DNA of 13,104 bases from Wenzhouxiangella sp. GTDB taxonomy: Bacteria > Pseudomonadota > Gammaproteobacteria > Xanthomonadales > Wenzhouxiangellaceae. Made by a program: the position numbers and the translations under genes. Positions 1-6,728 of the stretch are shown here, one piece after another. Location of the stretch: assembly GCA_007135355.1 (NCBI GenBank), contig SLJA01000072.1, positions 1 to 13,104 of the forward strand, written 5' to 3'. Below the pieces are notes generated by a model. That model searched no databases. It had not been told where the DNA came from and was given only the letters and a program-made list of their open reading frames with translations. Each line of letters opens with the position of its first letter. Position 1 is the first letter of the stretch.

Positions 1-75
1 ACGGGTTACGGGTTACGGGTTACGAAAAGCCTGATCGAAGCCCGACCGTAAACCCTAAAGCGTAAACCGTAAACC
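1..75. repeat. Two opposed heptamer arrays downstream of gcdH
   Basis: Positions 1-24 are three tandem copies of ACGGGTT followed by ACG. Positions 48-75 are four tandem heptamers on the same strand: GTAAACC, CTAAAGC, GTAAACC, GTAAACC. The second array is nearly the reverse complement of the first (GGGTTAC against GGTTTAC, one mismatch per heptad), so the two can fold into an imperfect stem around a spacer at 25-47. The array starts two bases past the gcdH stop codon and may continue beyond the window's left edge. It could act as a transcript-ending or transcript-stabilising hairpin; that role is inferred, the repeat structure is seen directly. The units are far too short for a CRISPR array. 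Confidence 0.75.
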
Positions 76-76
76 T

Positions 77-1240
77 TCAAAACGCATTAACCCCCGTCAA
101 CTCCCTCCCCACCACCAGCTGATGCACCGTCTCGGTGCCCTCGTAGGTGATCACCGACTCCAGGTTGAGCATATGGCGGATGGCGACGTATTCGAGGGTG
201 ATACCGGAGCCGCCGAGCAGGTCGCGGCAGTCGCGGGCGATGTCCAGGGCCATGCGCACGTTGTTCCACTTGGCCATGGAGATCTGGGTCGGGTGAACCC
301 GGCCCTCATCCTTGAGCCTCCCCAAGCGCAGCGACATCAGCTGGGCCAGCGAGATGCGGCGCGACATGTCGGCCAGGCGAATCTGCACCGCCTGGTTGGA
401 CGCCAGCGGGCGGCCGAACAATTCACGGTCGGCGGTGTAGTCGATGGCTTCTTTGAGACAGGCGATGGCCGATCCGATCGGGCCCCAGGTGATGCCATAG
501 CGCGCCTGACTGAGGCAGGACAGCGGGCCCTTCAAGCCCTTGACGCCGGTCAGCCGGTGGGCTTCGGGCACCCGCACGTTGTCGAAATACAACTCGGAGG
601 TCACCGAGGCCCTGAGCGACATCTTGGCCTTGATCTCGCGCGCCTCGAAGCCGGGCGAGTCGGTTTCGACGATGAAGCCCTGGATGCCGTCTTCCGTGCG
701 CGCCCAGACAATGGCGATCTGGGCCAGGTTGCCGTTGGTGATCCACATCTTGGCCCCGTTCAGAATCCAGTCATCGCCGTCGCGCCGGGCGTGGGTCTTC
801 ATGTTGGCCGGATCGGAGCCGCCATGCGGCTCGGTCAGCCCGAAGCAGCCGATGACCTGGCCGGCCGCCATATCCGGCAGCCAGCGTTCCTTTTGCGCTT
901 CGGTGCCGAAGGCGTGGATCGGGTACATGCATAGCGAGGACTGGACCGAGACGAAACTGCGCAAACCCGAATCACCGCGCTCCAGTTCCTGGCAAATCAA
1001 CCCATAGCTGACCGCGTTCAATCCGGCGCAGCCATAGCCCTCCAGGCTGGAGCCGAGCAGCCCAAGATCGGCAATTTCCGGGATCAGTTCCGCCGGGAAG
1101 CGCCCCTCGTCAAAGCAGTCGGCCATCAGCGGCAAGGCTTTCTCATCGATGAACCGCGCCACGCTGTCGCGGATCATGCGCTCTTCGTCGCTCAGTTGCG
1201 CGTCAATGTCGAATAAATCCAGCGGGTTCAATGCAGACAT
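77..1240 (-). CDS. gcdH: Glutaryl-CoA dehydrogenase
   Basis: FAD-dependent acyl-CoA dehydrogenase that oxidises and decarboxylates glutaryl-CoA to crotonyl-CoA in lysine, tryptophan and glutarate breakdown, passing electrons to electron-transfer flavoprotein in the cytoplasm. The 387-residue length is normal. The glutaryl-CoA-specific signature SGLRSFVSVQSSL (residues 91-103) holds the Arg94 and Ser98 that contact the substrate carboxylate in the human enzyme. The flavin/substrate segment GCFGLTEPHGGSDP is at about 131-144, and the catalytic base is Glu367 in TYEGTETVH, followed by LVVGRELTG. This pattern separates it from short-chain and isovaleryl-CoA dehydrogenases. The start ATG (1240) gives the typical N-terminus; its Shine-Dalgarno sequence is weak. 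It is divergent from the cytochrome pair and no other lysine-degradation gene is in view. Activity is inferred from conserved residues. Confidence 0.95.
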   Translation of the reverse strand: MSALNPLDLFDIDAQLSDEERMIRDSVARFIDEKALPLMADCFDEGRFPAELIPEIADLGLLGSSLEGYGCAGLNAVSYGLICQELERGDSGLRSFVSVQSSLCMYPIHAFGTEAQKERWLPDMAAGQVIGCFGLTEPHGGSDPANMKTHARRDGDDWILNGAKMWITNGNLAQIAIVWARTEDGIQGFIVETDSPGFEAREIKAKMSLRASVTSELYFDNVRVPEAHRLTGVKGLKGPLSCLSQARYGITWGPIGSAIACLKEAIDYTADRELFGRPLASNQAVQIRLADMSRRISLAQLMSLRLGRLKDEGRVHPTQISMAKWNNVRMALDIARDCRDLLGGSGITLEYVAIRHMLNLESVITYEGTETVHQLVVGRELTGVNAF

Positions 1241-1261
1241 ATTGATCTTTGCTCGTTCAAT
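1241..1261. promoter_or_regulatory. Possible operator at the gcdH start (ATTGA-N11-TCAAT)
   Basis: A perfect 5-bp dyad, ATTGA at 1241-1245 and TCAAT at 1257-1261, has an 11-bp centre and lies directly before the gcdH start codon, covering its ribosome-binding region. The spacing recalls the T-N11-A boxes of LysR-type regulators, and gcdH is often controlled by such a regulator in other bacteria, but none is encoded here. Short arms can occur by chance in an AT-rich stretch, so this is only a candidate. Confidence 0.2.
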
Positions 1262-1344
1262 CAGTTAGCGGCTGGTCGGCCAAAGGGGCGGAAGCGGAAG
1301 TCAGCGCCCTTGCTGGCGTTAAAGGCTATGTGGCGGCGGCGGGG

Positions 1345-1376
1345 AATGACTATAATACGACACCATTAAAGTCATT
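1345..1376 (+). promoter_or_regulatory. Promoter for the cytochrome pair with flanking dyad
   Basis: A perfect sigma-70 -10 hexamer TATAAT lies at 1351-1356, about 40 bp before the first cytochrome start, which would put transcription start near 1363. The hexamer at the -35 spacing (about 1328-1333) is poor, suggesting dependence on an activator. The -10 box and predicted start are bracketed by a 7-bp inverted repeat, AATGACT (1345-1351) and AGTCATT (1370-1376), which could be an operator. The opposite strand reads TATTAT at the same place, so a divergent gcdH promoter might overlap, but no good -35 was seen for it. Confidence 0.5.
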
Positions 1377-1395
1377 GTTTCCGAGCAACCCATTC

Positions 1396-1725
1396 ATGTT
1401 GAAGAGATGGATTCCGGCCTTGCTATTGGCCGGCATTTGGCTGGCACCAGCCGCACACGCCGAGGAAGCCGACCTGGAAGAGGGCCGCATCGTGGCCTTC
1501 ACCTGCCTGGGCTGTCACGGCATCCCCTTTCACACCAATGTCTTTCCGACCTTCCATGTGCCGCGCATCAAAGGCCAGACCGAGGGCTACATCCGGGCCT
1601 CTCTGCACGCCTACCGCGACGGCACTCGGCGCCACGGCACGATGCAGGCCCAGGCCCACACCTTGTCCGACGAGGATATTCGCAATGTCGCTGCATGGTT
1701 CGCAGCACAAGGGGGTAACCGGTGA
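1396..1725 (+). CDS. Secreted monoheme cytochrome c (c553/c4-half-like), first of pair
   Basis: Small class I c-type cytochrome of 109 residues, expected in the periplasm as an electron carrier. Residues 1-22 form a signal peptide (basic MLKR, hydrophobic core, AHA cleavage motif before Glu23). Heme attachment is C37-L-G-C40-H41, and Met83 is the likely distal ligand. The C-terminal helix (LSDEDIRNVAAWFAAQ) is typical of cytochrome c553/c4 domains. The loop after the heme site is unusual, with several His and Phe residues instead of the normal GxxG segment. The open frame extends upstream to a TTG at 1249, but ATG 1396 is chosen because it gives the export signal. Its stop overlaps the next start by 4 bp (GTGA). 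The redox partner is not identified. Confidence 0.82.
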   Translation: MLKRWIPALLLAGIWLAPAAHAEEADLEEGRIVAFTCLGCHGIPFHTNVFPTFHVPRIKGQTEGYIRASLHAYRDGTRRHGTMQAQAHTLSDEDIRNVAAWFAAQGGNR

Positions 1726-2054
1726 AGATCAGTCACAGCGTTCAACTCGTCATCGCCACCGGCTTGCTGTTGTGTCTGAGCGGTCAGGCTGTTGCCGGCA
1801 ATCCCGCGCGCGGCCAGGAAATCTCGGTGACCTGTCACGCCTGCCATGGTGAAGACGGCAATCTAGCCCTCGCCGACGATTATCCGATCATCGCCGGGCA
1901 GCACTTCACTTATCTGGTCCACGCTCTGCGCGCTTACCGTGACGGCGACCGCGATCACGCGGTCATGTCGAGTTTTGCCCGTGATCTGACCGATCAGGAT
2001 ATCCGCGACCTGGCCGCCTGGTATTCACGCCAGCGCGGGCCGCTTGGACCCTGA
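1722..2054 (+). CDS. Secreted monoheme cytochrome c (c553/c4-half-like), second of pair
   Basis: A 110-residue class I cytochrome c, exported by a signal peptide (residues 1-25, cleavage after AVA). The heme site is C38-H-A-C41-H42 followed by GEDGN, the standard c4/c553 continuation. Met82 in HAVMSSFA is the probable sixth heme ligand, and LTDQDIRDLAAWYS forms the closing helix. Start is GTG 1722, supported by a strong AGGGGG Shine-Dalgarno sequence at about 1709-1714 inside the upstream gene; the GTGA overlap implies translational coupling. Both proteins share the (H)AYRDG motif and a similar layout, as the two domains of diheme cytochrome c4 do. An assembled heterodimer is inferred. A role as electron donor to a terminal oxidase or other reductase is possible but not shown by neighbours. 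Confidence 0.85.
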   Translation: MKISHSVQLVIATGLLLCLSGQAVAGNPARGQEISVTCHACHGEDGNLALADDYPIIAGQHFTYLVHALRAYRDGDRDHAVMSSFARDLTDQDIRDLAAWYSRQRGPLGP

Positions 2055-2070
2055 TCAAACTCCAAGCCGG

Positions 2071-2088
2071 CCCGGGCTGATGCCCGGG
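2071..2088. terminator. GC hairpin between convergent genes
   Basis: A perfect 7-bp stem, CCCGGGC (2071-2077) and GCCCGGG (2082-2088), closes a TGAT tetraloop. It lies between the stop of the second cytochrome (2054) and the stop of nfuA (2095) in the opposite direction. There is no run of T on either strand, so it is not a textbook intrinsic terminator; it may limit read-through in both directions or protect 3' ends. Confidence 0.5.
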
Positions 2089-2094
2089 ACGTCG

Positions 2095-2673
2095 TCAACT
2101 ATAGTAAGGGTTGGTGCCGCTGCTGTGATCGGTGGCATCCATCACGCTGCGGATTTCCGGCAGCTCCTGCTTCATGGTGGTTTCTATGCCCTGCTTGAGC
2201 GTGACGTCCACCATCCCGCAGCCCTGGCAGCCACCGCCGAATTGAAGCAGCACATCGTTCTCCTCGGTCACTTTGACCAGTGAAACGTGCCCACCATGCG
2301 AGGCCACCATGGGGTTGATTCGCGCCTCCAGCACCCATTGAACCCGCTCGGTCAAGGGCGCACCTTGAGCCGGCTTGTCGCCTTTCAATCCGGGGGCCCG
2401 AATCGTCAATTCGCCGCCCATGGTGTTGGCCTCGAAGTCAATCATGGCCTCGGCCAGCGCTGCCATGCTGTTGGCTTCGATAAACAGCTTGAACGTCTGA
2501 CAGTCAAGCACCTCGTCATCCTCGTGATGCTCGCCTTGCGGGCAATAGGCCAGTTCGACCTCCGCCGTCGGACTGCCCGGACGCTCGATGCGAATACGCA
2601 AATGGGTTCCGTCCGGCTGTTGCGCCAGCAGGGAAGAAAAGTAATCGCGTGCTGAAGGGGTAATCGTGACCAT
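2095..2673 (-). CDS. nfuA: Fe-S biogenesis protein NfuA
   Basis: Cytoplasmic carrier that receives a [4Fe-4S] cluster and delivers it to apo-enzymes, important under oxidative stress and iron limitation. The 192 residues closely follow E. coli NfuA (191): a degenerate A-type domain at about 1-95, then an Nfu domain at about 107-180. The Nfu domain carries FGGGCQGCGMVDVTLKQGIE, whose Cys149 and Cys152 bridge the cluster between two subunits and fall at the same numbers as in E. coli. The protein ends NPYYS, like the E. coli tail. The frame is open upstream to 2742, but ATG 2673 is chosen because MVTITPSARD aligns with the known N-terminus; a GGA lies just upstream. It follows the esterase gene after 69 bp of repeat-rich sequence. 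No IscR or promoter site was recognised with confidence. Confidence 0.95.
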   Translation of the reverse strand: MVTITPSARDYFSSLLAQQPDGTHLRIRIERPGSPTAEVELAYCPQGEHHEDDEVLDCQTFKLFIEANSMAALAEAMIDFEANTMGGELTIRAPGLKGDKPAQGAPLTERVQWVLEARINPMVASHGGHVSLVKVTEENDVLLQFGGGCQGCGMVDVTLKQGIETTMKQELPEIRSVMDATDHSSGTNPYYS

Positions 2674-2697
2674 AAGTCCGTCTTTGTACAAGTTCTC

Positions 2698-2739
2698 TAG
2701 TAGTAGTAGATGAAAAATCGTAGATGCGAAATGGTAGAT
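2698..2739 (-). repeat. Tandem 14-bp (7-bp period) repeat upstream of nfuA
   Basis: Read on the minus strand, ATCTAC recurs exactly every 14 bp (beginning at 2739, 2725 and 2711). The alternate heptads are ATTTCGC and ATTTTTC, so the stretch is five degenerate 7-bp units (ATCTACC, ATTTCGC, ATCTACG, ATTTTTC, ATCTACT) followed by a short CTA repeat. It fills most of the 69-bp gap between the esterase stop and the nfuA start and is AT-rich compared with its surroundings. It may be an intergenic repeat family member or a spaced set of regulator sites. Confidence 0.65.
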
Positions 2740-2742
2740 CAA

Positions 2743-3810
2743 TCAACGACTGGCAAGTTCCAGTTGCGATACCAGCCACGGCAGCGAATGATCGTAGCGC
2801 CAATCGATACCTGAATGGCTGCCGTCAAACTCTTCAAAATGATGCATGATGCCGGCCTCGTCCAGCCGGGCGTGCAGTTCCCGGGTTCCATAGTGAATGA
2901 AATACTGATCGCGCGAACCGGCATCGATCCATAGCCCGGCCAGATCCTGAAGCGCCTGCTTCGCCGCGTCAACGCCGCACACCGGATCAAATGTCAACCA
3001 TCGTGACCACACGCGTTGGTCGAGCAAACAGGTTTCCAGGTCAAAGGGCAGCTCAAGATTGAGCGCTCGGCCCGGCGCGGGGGAATAACTGGCTGCCAGG
3101 CACAAGGTCATCATGGCATGGAAATCTGCATGCCCCGGGCGCTGCTTGCGCCAGAATGCCTTGACAAAAGCAACCAGGTCGCCATCGAACCGAGCCAGCA
3201 CATCGCAGCAGGGAGGAAAATCGCGCACATAGACCCGATCAAAACCACAGTCCCCGGCATGGCTGGCCGCTGCCGCAAAGTAGCCCGGATGGCGCATGAC
3301 CAAATGCAAAGCGCCAAACCCGCCCGACGACTTGCCAAACACTCCCCGCCCCGCGGCGGTAGGCCGCGTCCGATACCGCGCGTCGACGGCAGGAATCAAC
3401 TCCCGCAGCAGAAAATCGGCGTAGTTGCCCATCGCCGACGAGTTGACATACTGATTCCCGCCCAGGCTGGTGTAGCAATCAGGGAACACAACAATCACCG
3501 GCGCCATATCGCCACAGCCAATCAGGCGGTCGAGACGCTGAGGAAGGGTTTCGCCGTGATTGCGCCAGGCAACCTGGCCCGGTCCGGCATTGGTGTAGGC
3601 GGCAAGGCAATACAGCACCGGATAATGCGCGGCCCCCGCCTGATAATCGGGCGGCAGATAAATCGGGTGATCCCGCTCGCAGGGGTCGCCCAGCGGATTA
3701 TTGGACAGAATCTCGGAGCGTAATGTCAGCGTCTCTAGACCATCGCGGCGCGCGGCGGTGGATGGCCTCAACCCGGCGAACGCTGTGACGGTTTCAGACT
3801 GAGCAACCAT
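2743..3810 (-). CDS. Alpha/beta-hydrolase of the esterase (PF00756-like) family
   Basis: Predicted soluble serine hydrolase of 355 residues, similar in layout to the esterase D / antigen 85 / enterochelin-esterase group. A beta-strand-rich N-terminal part (YPVLYCLAAYTN, about 63-74) leads to the oxyanion region around PVIVVFPDCYTSLGG (about 104-118). The nucleophile is Ser161 in GKSSGGFGALHL, the likely acid is Asp301 in AGSRDQYF, and the His is His332 in FDGSHSGIDW, so the triad looks complete. No signal peptide is seen. The ATG at 3810 has GAGG seven bases upstream, inside the 15-bp gap after the dehydratase gene, so it belongs to the envelope-glycan operon. The substrate is unknown: removal of an acyl group from a glycan or lipid precursor fits the context but is inference. 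It lacks the GHSMGGHG signature of S-formylglutathione hydrolase. Confidence 0.75.
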   Translation of the reverse strand: MVAQSETVTAFAGLRPSTAARRDGLETLTLRSEILSNNPLGDPCERDHPIYLPPDYQAGAAHYPVLYCLAAYTNAGPGQVAWRNHGETLPQRLDRLIGCGDMAPVIVVFPDCYTSLGGNQYVNSSAMGNYADFLLRELIPAVDARYRTRPTAAGRGVFGKSSGGFGALHLVMRHPGYFAAAASHAGDCGFDRVYVRDFPPCCDVLARFDGDLVAFVKAFWRKQRPGHADFHAMMTLCLAASYSPAPGRALNLELPFDLETCLLDQRVWSRWLTFDPVCGVDAAKQALQDLAGLWIDAGSRDQYFIHYGTRELHARLDEAGIMHHFEEFDGSHSGIDWRYDHSLPWLVSQLELASR

Positions 3811-3825
3811 GGCTGACCTCGTCGC

Positions 3826-5712
3826 TCAGCCGGACAAGGCGACGACTTTGGCATCCCGCCGCGGGGCTCGCTCAAGATCAGGCACCAGTTGCACCAGTAT
3901 TTTGCCCAGTGCTTCGGTGTCATATTGCCGCACCGCGCGCTCTCCGGCATTGACCGTGTCGACCAGGGCCGCCAACTGCGTCGAGTCGCATCGGGTCAAA
4001 AAGATTTTCTGGTGCGCGGTCTTGGCGTAGGACTCATGGGCATGAAACAACTCCTCGAACAGTTTTTCGCCGGGACGCAAGCCGGTATAGACGATTTCGA
4101 TATCACGCCCCGGCTCCTTGCCGGCCAGCCGGATCAACTGCTCTGCCAGATAGCGAATTCGCACCGGCTCGCCCATATCCAGAACGAATACCTCACCGCC
4201 CTCACCCAAAACTCCGGCCTGCAGAATCAACTGACCGGCTTCGGCAATGGTCATGAAGTAGCGCGTGATTTCCGGATGGGTGACCGTGACCGGGCCGCCG
4301 CGCCGGATTTGTTCGTTAAACAAGGGCACGACCGAACCCGTGGAGTTCAGCACGTTCCCGAAACGAACCGTAATGAACCGGGTGCTGGACTGCCGATTGA
4401 CCTCCTGACAATACAACTCGGCCACTCGCTTGGTCGCGCCCATCACATTGCTGGGGTTGACCGCCTTGTCAGTCGAGATGAGCACGAACACTTCAACCCC
4501 GTGGCGGGCCGCGGCGTCGGCAATGCGCCGCGTCCCGATCACGTTGTTGCGAAAGGCTTCGCGGATCTGGTTTTGCAACATCGGCAGGTGCTTGTATGCG
4601 GCCGCGTGAAACACAACCTGTGGACGCGCCCGTTGCATCAATCGATCGACGGTGGCCGGGTCGCAGACATCCCCCAGCACCGTCTCTACCACCAGGTCCC
4701 GGAATTCCTGCCGCAGCCGATAATCCACTCGATAGAGGTTGTATTCGCTTTGTTCGAGGATGATCAGGCTTGCCGGGTCAAGCCGGGCGATCTGGCGGCA
4801 CAATTCAGCGCCGATGGAGCCGCCACCGCCGGTAACCATGACGCGCTTTCCGGTCACCCCGGCCCGAATCGCCGCCCAGTCCAGCGAGACCGGGTCACGA
4901 CCCAACAAATCTTCAATCGCGACCGGCTTGAGATCATCAAAACGGGTGATCTTGGCGCCGAGCTGCTTCAAGGTCGGCAGCGTTTTGAACTCGACTTCCG
5001 CCTGTTCGCAAATCTGCACAATCCGCTGCATTTGCTGATTGCTGGCCGAGGGAATGGCAATCACCGCCAGATCAATCATGGCTTCGCTGACCACTCGGGG
5101 CAATCGCGAGACCGGCCCCAGCACGGGCACCCCATCGGTTTCGCTATGGCGCAATCGTTTGTTGTCGTCCAGAAAGCCGACGACGTCAAAACCGCCGCGG
5201 CGGCGCAATTCCGGCAGCAGCAGGCGCCCTGACTTTCCGGCACCAATGATCAGCGTGCGACGGGTGTCGCGGCGCTGCCGGACTTCGGAGCGCATATCCT
5301 TGAGCACGCGATAAAACAGCCGCGGCAAACCCAGCAAAGCGATCAGCAGAATCGGGAACAGCCAAACCATCAGAACCATAAGCTCCAATGGCGAGCGCAA
5401 AATGAGCAGCACGGCACCACCGGAAACCGCGCCAAGAACCGAAGCCCTGAGCAGATTGGCCAGATCCGGCAGGCTGGCAAACCGCCAAACACCCCGATAA
5501 AGTCCGGCCCGCCAGTGCAGGAAGCCCTGGGCCAGCAAGATAAAATTCAGTTCCAGCGCCAGCTGCTGCCACGCGACTTGGCCGGTTCCAGCCAGCCAGG
5601 AGGTAGCCAGTCTGCCCAGAACCCAGGCGGCAGAAACCATGAACAGGTCGTGGACGACGACTACGGAACGCAGGTTAAAGATCGTTGCCCGTCTCTCCAG
5701 ATTGCCATTCAT
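3826..5712 (-). CDS. wbpM: WbpM/CapD-family membrane UDP-sugar 4,6-dehydratase
   Basis: Inner-membrane nucleotide-sugar dehydratase converting UDP-GlcNAc to its 4-keto-6-deoxy form, the first step to QuiNAc-, FucNAc- or bacillosamine-type sugars of O-antigen or capsule. Length 628 (P. aeruginosa WbpM is 665). About four membrane segments lie in residues 14-128. A first Rossmann domain starts at TLIIGAGKSG (153-162), and a second, catalytic SDR domain has the TGGGGSIG nucleotide-binding motif (294-301). Active-site residues are Ser413 in ISTDKAVNP and M424-GAT-K428, i.e. Met in place of the usual Tyr, as described for WbpM. RPGEKLFEEL (546-555) is another family signature. ATG 5712 is chosen over the long open frame upstream because it gives the expected N-terminus and overlaps the preceding stop (ATGA). 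The partner reductase is not in this window. Confidence 0.88.
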   Translation of the reverse strand: MNGNLERRATIFNLRSVVVVHDLFMVSAAWVLGRLATSWLAGTGQVAWQQLALELNFILLAQGFLHWRAGLYRGVWRFASLPDLANLLRASVLGAVSGGAVLLILRSPLELMVLMVWLFPILLIALLGLPRLFYRVLKDMRSEVRQRRDTRRTLIIGAGKSGRLLLPELRRRGGFDVVGFLDDNKRLRHSETDGVPVLGPVSRLPRVVSEAMIDLAVIAIPSASNQQMQRIVQICEQAEVEFKTLPTLKQLGAKITRFDDLKPVAIEDLLGRDPVSLDWAAIRAGVTGKRVMVTGGGGSIGAELCRQIARLDPASLIILEQSEYNLYRVDYRLRQEFRDLVVETVLGDVCDPATVDRLMQRARPQVVFHAAAYKHLPMLQNQIREAFRNNVIGTRRIADAAARHGVEVFVLISTDKAVNPSNVMGATKRVAELYCQEVNRQSSTRFITVRFGNVLNSTGSVVPLFNEQIRRGGPVTVTHPEITRYFMTIAEAGQLILQAGVLGEGGEVFVLDMGEPVRIRYLAEQLIRLAGKEPGRDIEIVYTGLRPGEKLFEELFHAHESYAKTAHQKIFLTRCDSTQLAALVDTVNAGERAVRQYDTEALGKILVQLVPDLERAPRRDAKVVALSG

Positions 5713-6728
5713 CCTGAGTTCGGTGCTCCTTCCAGAGTGCGCTTCTGAACCACAGTCCAGGCAAAACCGAGCAGCGCGATCAACAAGAGTGCAATCGCCC
5801 AGTCCCAATCCGGACGACCCAACGCCAGCAACAACAGCGGCCCCACCAGCGCAAGATTCAAACCAGCATACAGCAGTAGAACCCGAGTGTGGCTCCAGCC
5901 GGAGCGGATCAGCCTCTGATAGGCGTGTTCGCGGTGCGCAGTATACCACTGGCCATCTCTGACCACCCGCAGAAGCAGCGTAGCGGTCGCATCCACCACG
6001 AACAACGCACACACAATCAGACTGATCCAGATACTCACCGCCCCTGTCGCGGCACCGACAAAAGCCAGCAAACCCACCGTTCCACCCAGCATGATCGAGC
6101 CCACGTCGCCCATGAATAGCCGCGCCGGCGGGCGATTCCATACCAGGAAACCGGCACAAGCACCGGCCAGCGCCATGCCCAGCAGCCCGGGCTCCACTGC
6201 CCCGCTGCGATAAAGCAGCCAGCCGAGAATCCCCCCCGACCAGGCGCCCTGCATGGCCGCCAGCCCGTCGGCGCCGTCCATGAAATTGTGCAGATTGATC
6301 ATCCACACCACGCCGATCACGCCCAGTACCGACCAAATCCAGACCCCCCCCAGTTCGCGTTGCATGATCGACACACCCGGGATCGGACCAACGATCCACA
6401 CCAGACCGGCGGCACACATCAGCATCACAGCCAGACGCATAGCGACCGGCACATCATGGCGGTCATCAAGCCAACCGAGCAGGGCTAATATGCTGGTAAA
6501 GGCCACCAAGGGCAGCAGAGCCGGCTCCGGGGCGACCAGCAGCAGCGCAATCAGCACACCAATCCAAATGGCCAGACCACCACCGCGCGGGGTGGGCTGG
6601 GCATGGCTGCGTCGCGCTTCGGGCCAGTCAATGACTTGGCGAAACACCAGCCAGCGGCGGATCAACGGCGTTGTCAACACCGTCAGGAGCGCAGCCGACC
6701 AAAAGACCCACCAGGCCGCCGAGCCCAT
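5709..6728 (-). CDS. WecA/WbpL-type polyprenyl-phosphate glycosyl-1-phosphate transferase
   Basis: Polytopic membrane enzyme of the MraY/WecA family (glycosyltransferase family 4 in common annotation). It transfers a sugar-1-phosphate from a UDP-sugar to undecaprenyl phosphate, starting O-antigen or polysaccharide synthesis. The 339 residues hold about ten hydrophobic segments. Family motifs in order: TPRGGG (46-51), the metal-binding LDDR (87-90), NFMDGADG (148-155), FMGDVGS (205-211), and the C-terminal cytoplasmic HREHAYQRL (265-273), which resembles WbpL more than MraY. ATG 6728 overlaps the lapB stop by one base (TAATG) with GGGAG just upstream, so translation is coupled; its end overlaps the dehydratase start by 4 bp. 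Pairing with a WbpM-type enzyme suggests a 6-deoxy-N-acetyl sugar as donor (FucNAc or QuiNAc), which is inference; UDP-GlcNAc is possible. Confidence 0.87.
   Translation of the reverse strand: MGSAAWWVFWSAALLTVLTTPLIRRWLVFRQVIDWPEARRSHAQPTPRGGGLAIWIGVLIALLLVAPEPALLPLVAFTSILALLGWLDDRHDVPVAMRLAVMLMCAAGLVWIVGPIPGVSIMQRELGGVWIWSVLGVIGVVWMINLHNFMDGADGLAAMQGAWSGGILGWLLYRSGAVEPGLLGMALAGACAGFLVWNRPPARLFMGDVGSIMLGGTVGLLAFVGAATGAVSIWISLIVCALFVVDATATLLLRVVRDGQWYTAHREHAYQRLIRSGWSHTRVLLLYAGLNLALVGPLLLLALGRPDWDWAIALLLIALLGFAWTVVQKRTLEGAPNSG

Noticed and set aside
1..75. CRISPR array
   Set aside because: Seven-base contiguous units have no spacers and no cas genes are nearby.
122..934. Long plus-strand open frame of 270 codons
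   Set aside because: Lies fully antisense to gcdH; composition is a shadow of GC-rich codon use and no family motif is seen.
1249..1395. N-terminal extension of the first cytochrome from a TTG
   Set aside because: It would bury the signal peptide inside the protein and covers a TATAAT promoter.
1737..1800. Lipobox in the second cytochrome (LLLC near residue 18)
   Set aside because: The residue before Cys is Leu, not Gly/Ala/Ser, and a good signal peptidase I site follows at AVA.
2674..2742. Extended nfuA start at 2742
   Set aside because: The extra 23 residues come from the repeat array and are absent from the family.
3889..5232. Plus-strand open frame of 447 codons
   Set aside because: Antisense to the WbpM-like gene, rich in His/Gln/Arg as expected for a shadow frame, with no recognisable domain.
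5713..6417. N-terminal extension of the WbpM-like frame
   Set aside because: The frame stays open through the WbpL-like gene but is low-quality there; the family N-terminus and ATGA overlap fix the start at 5712.
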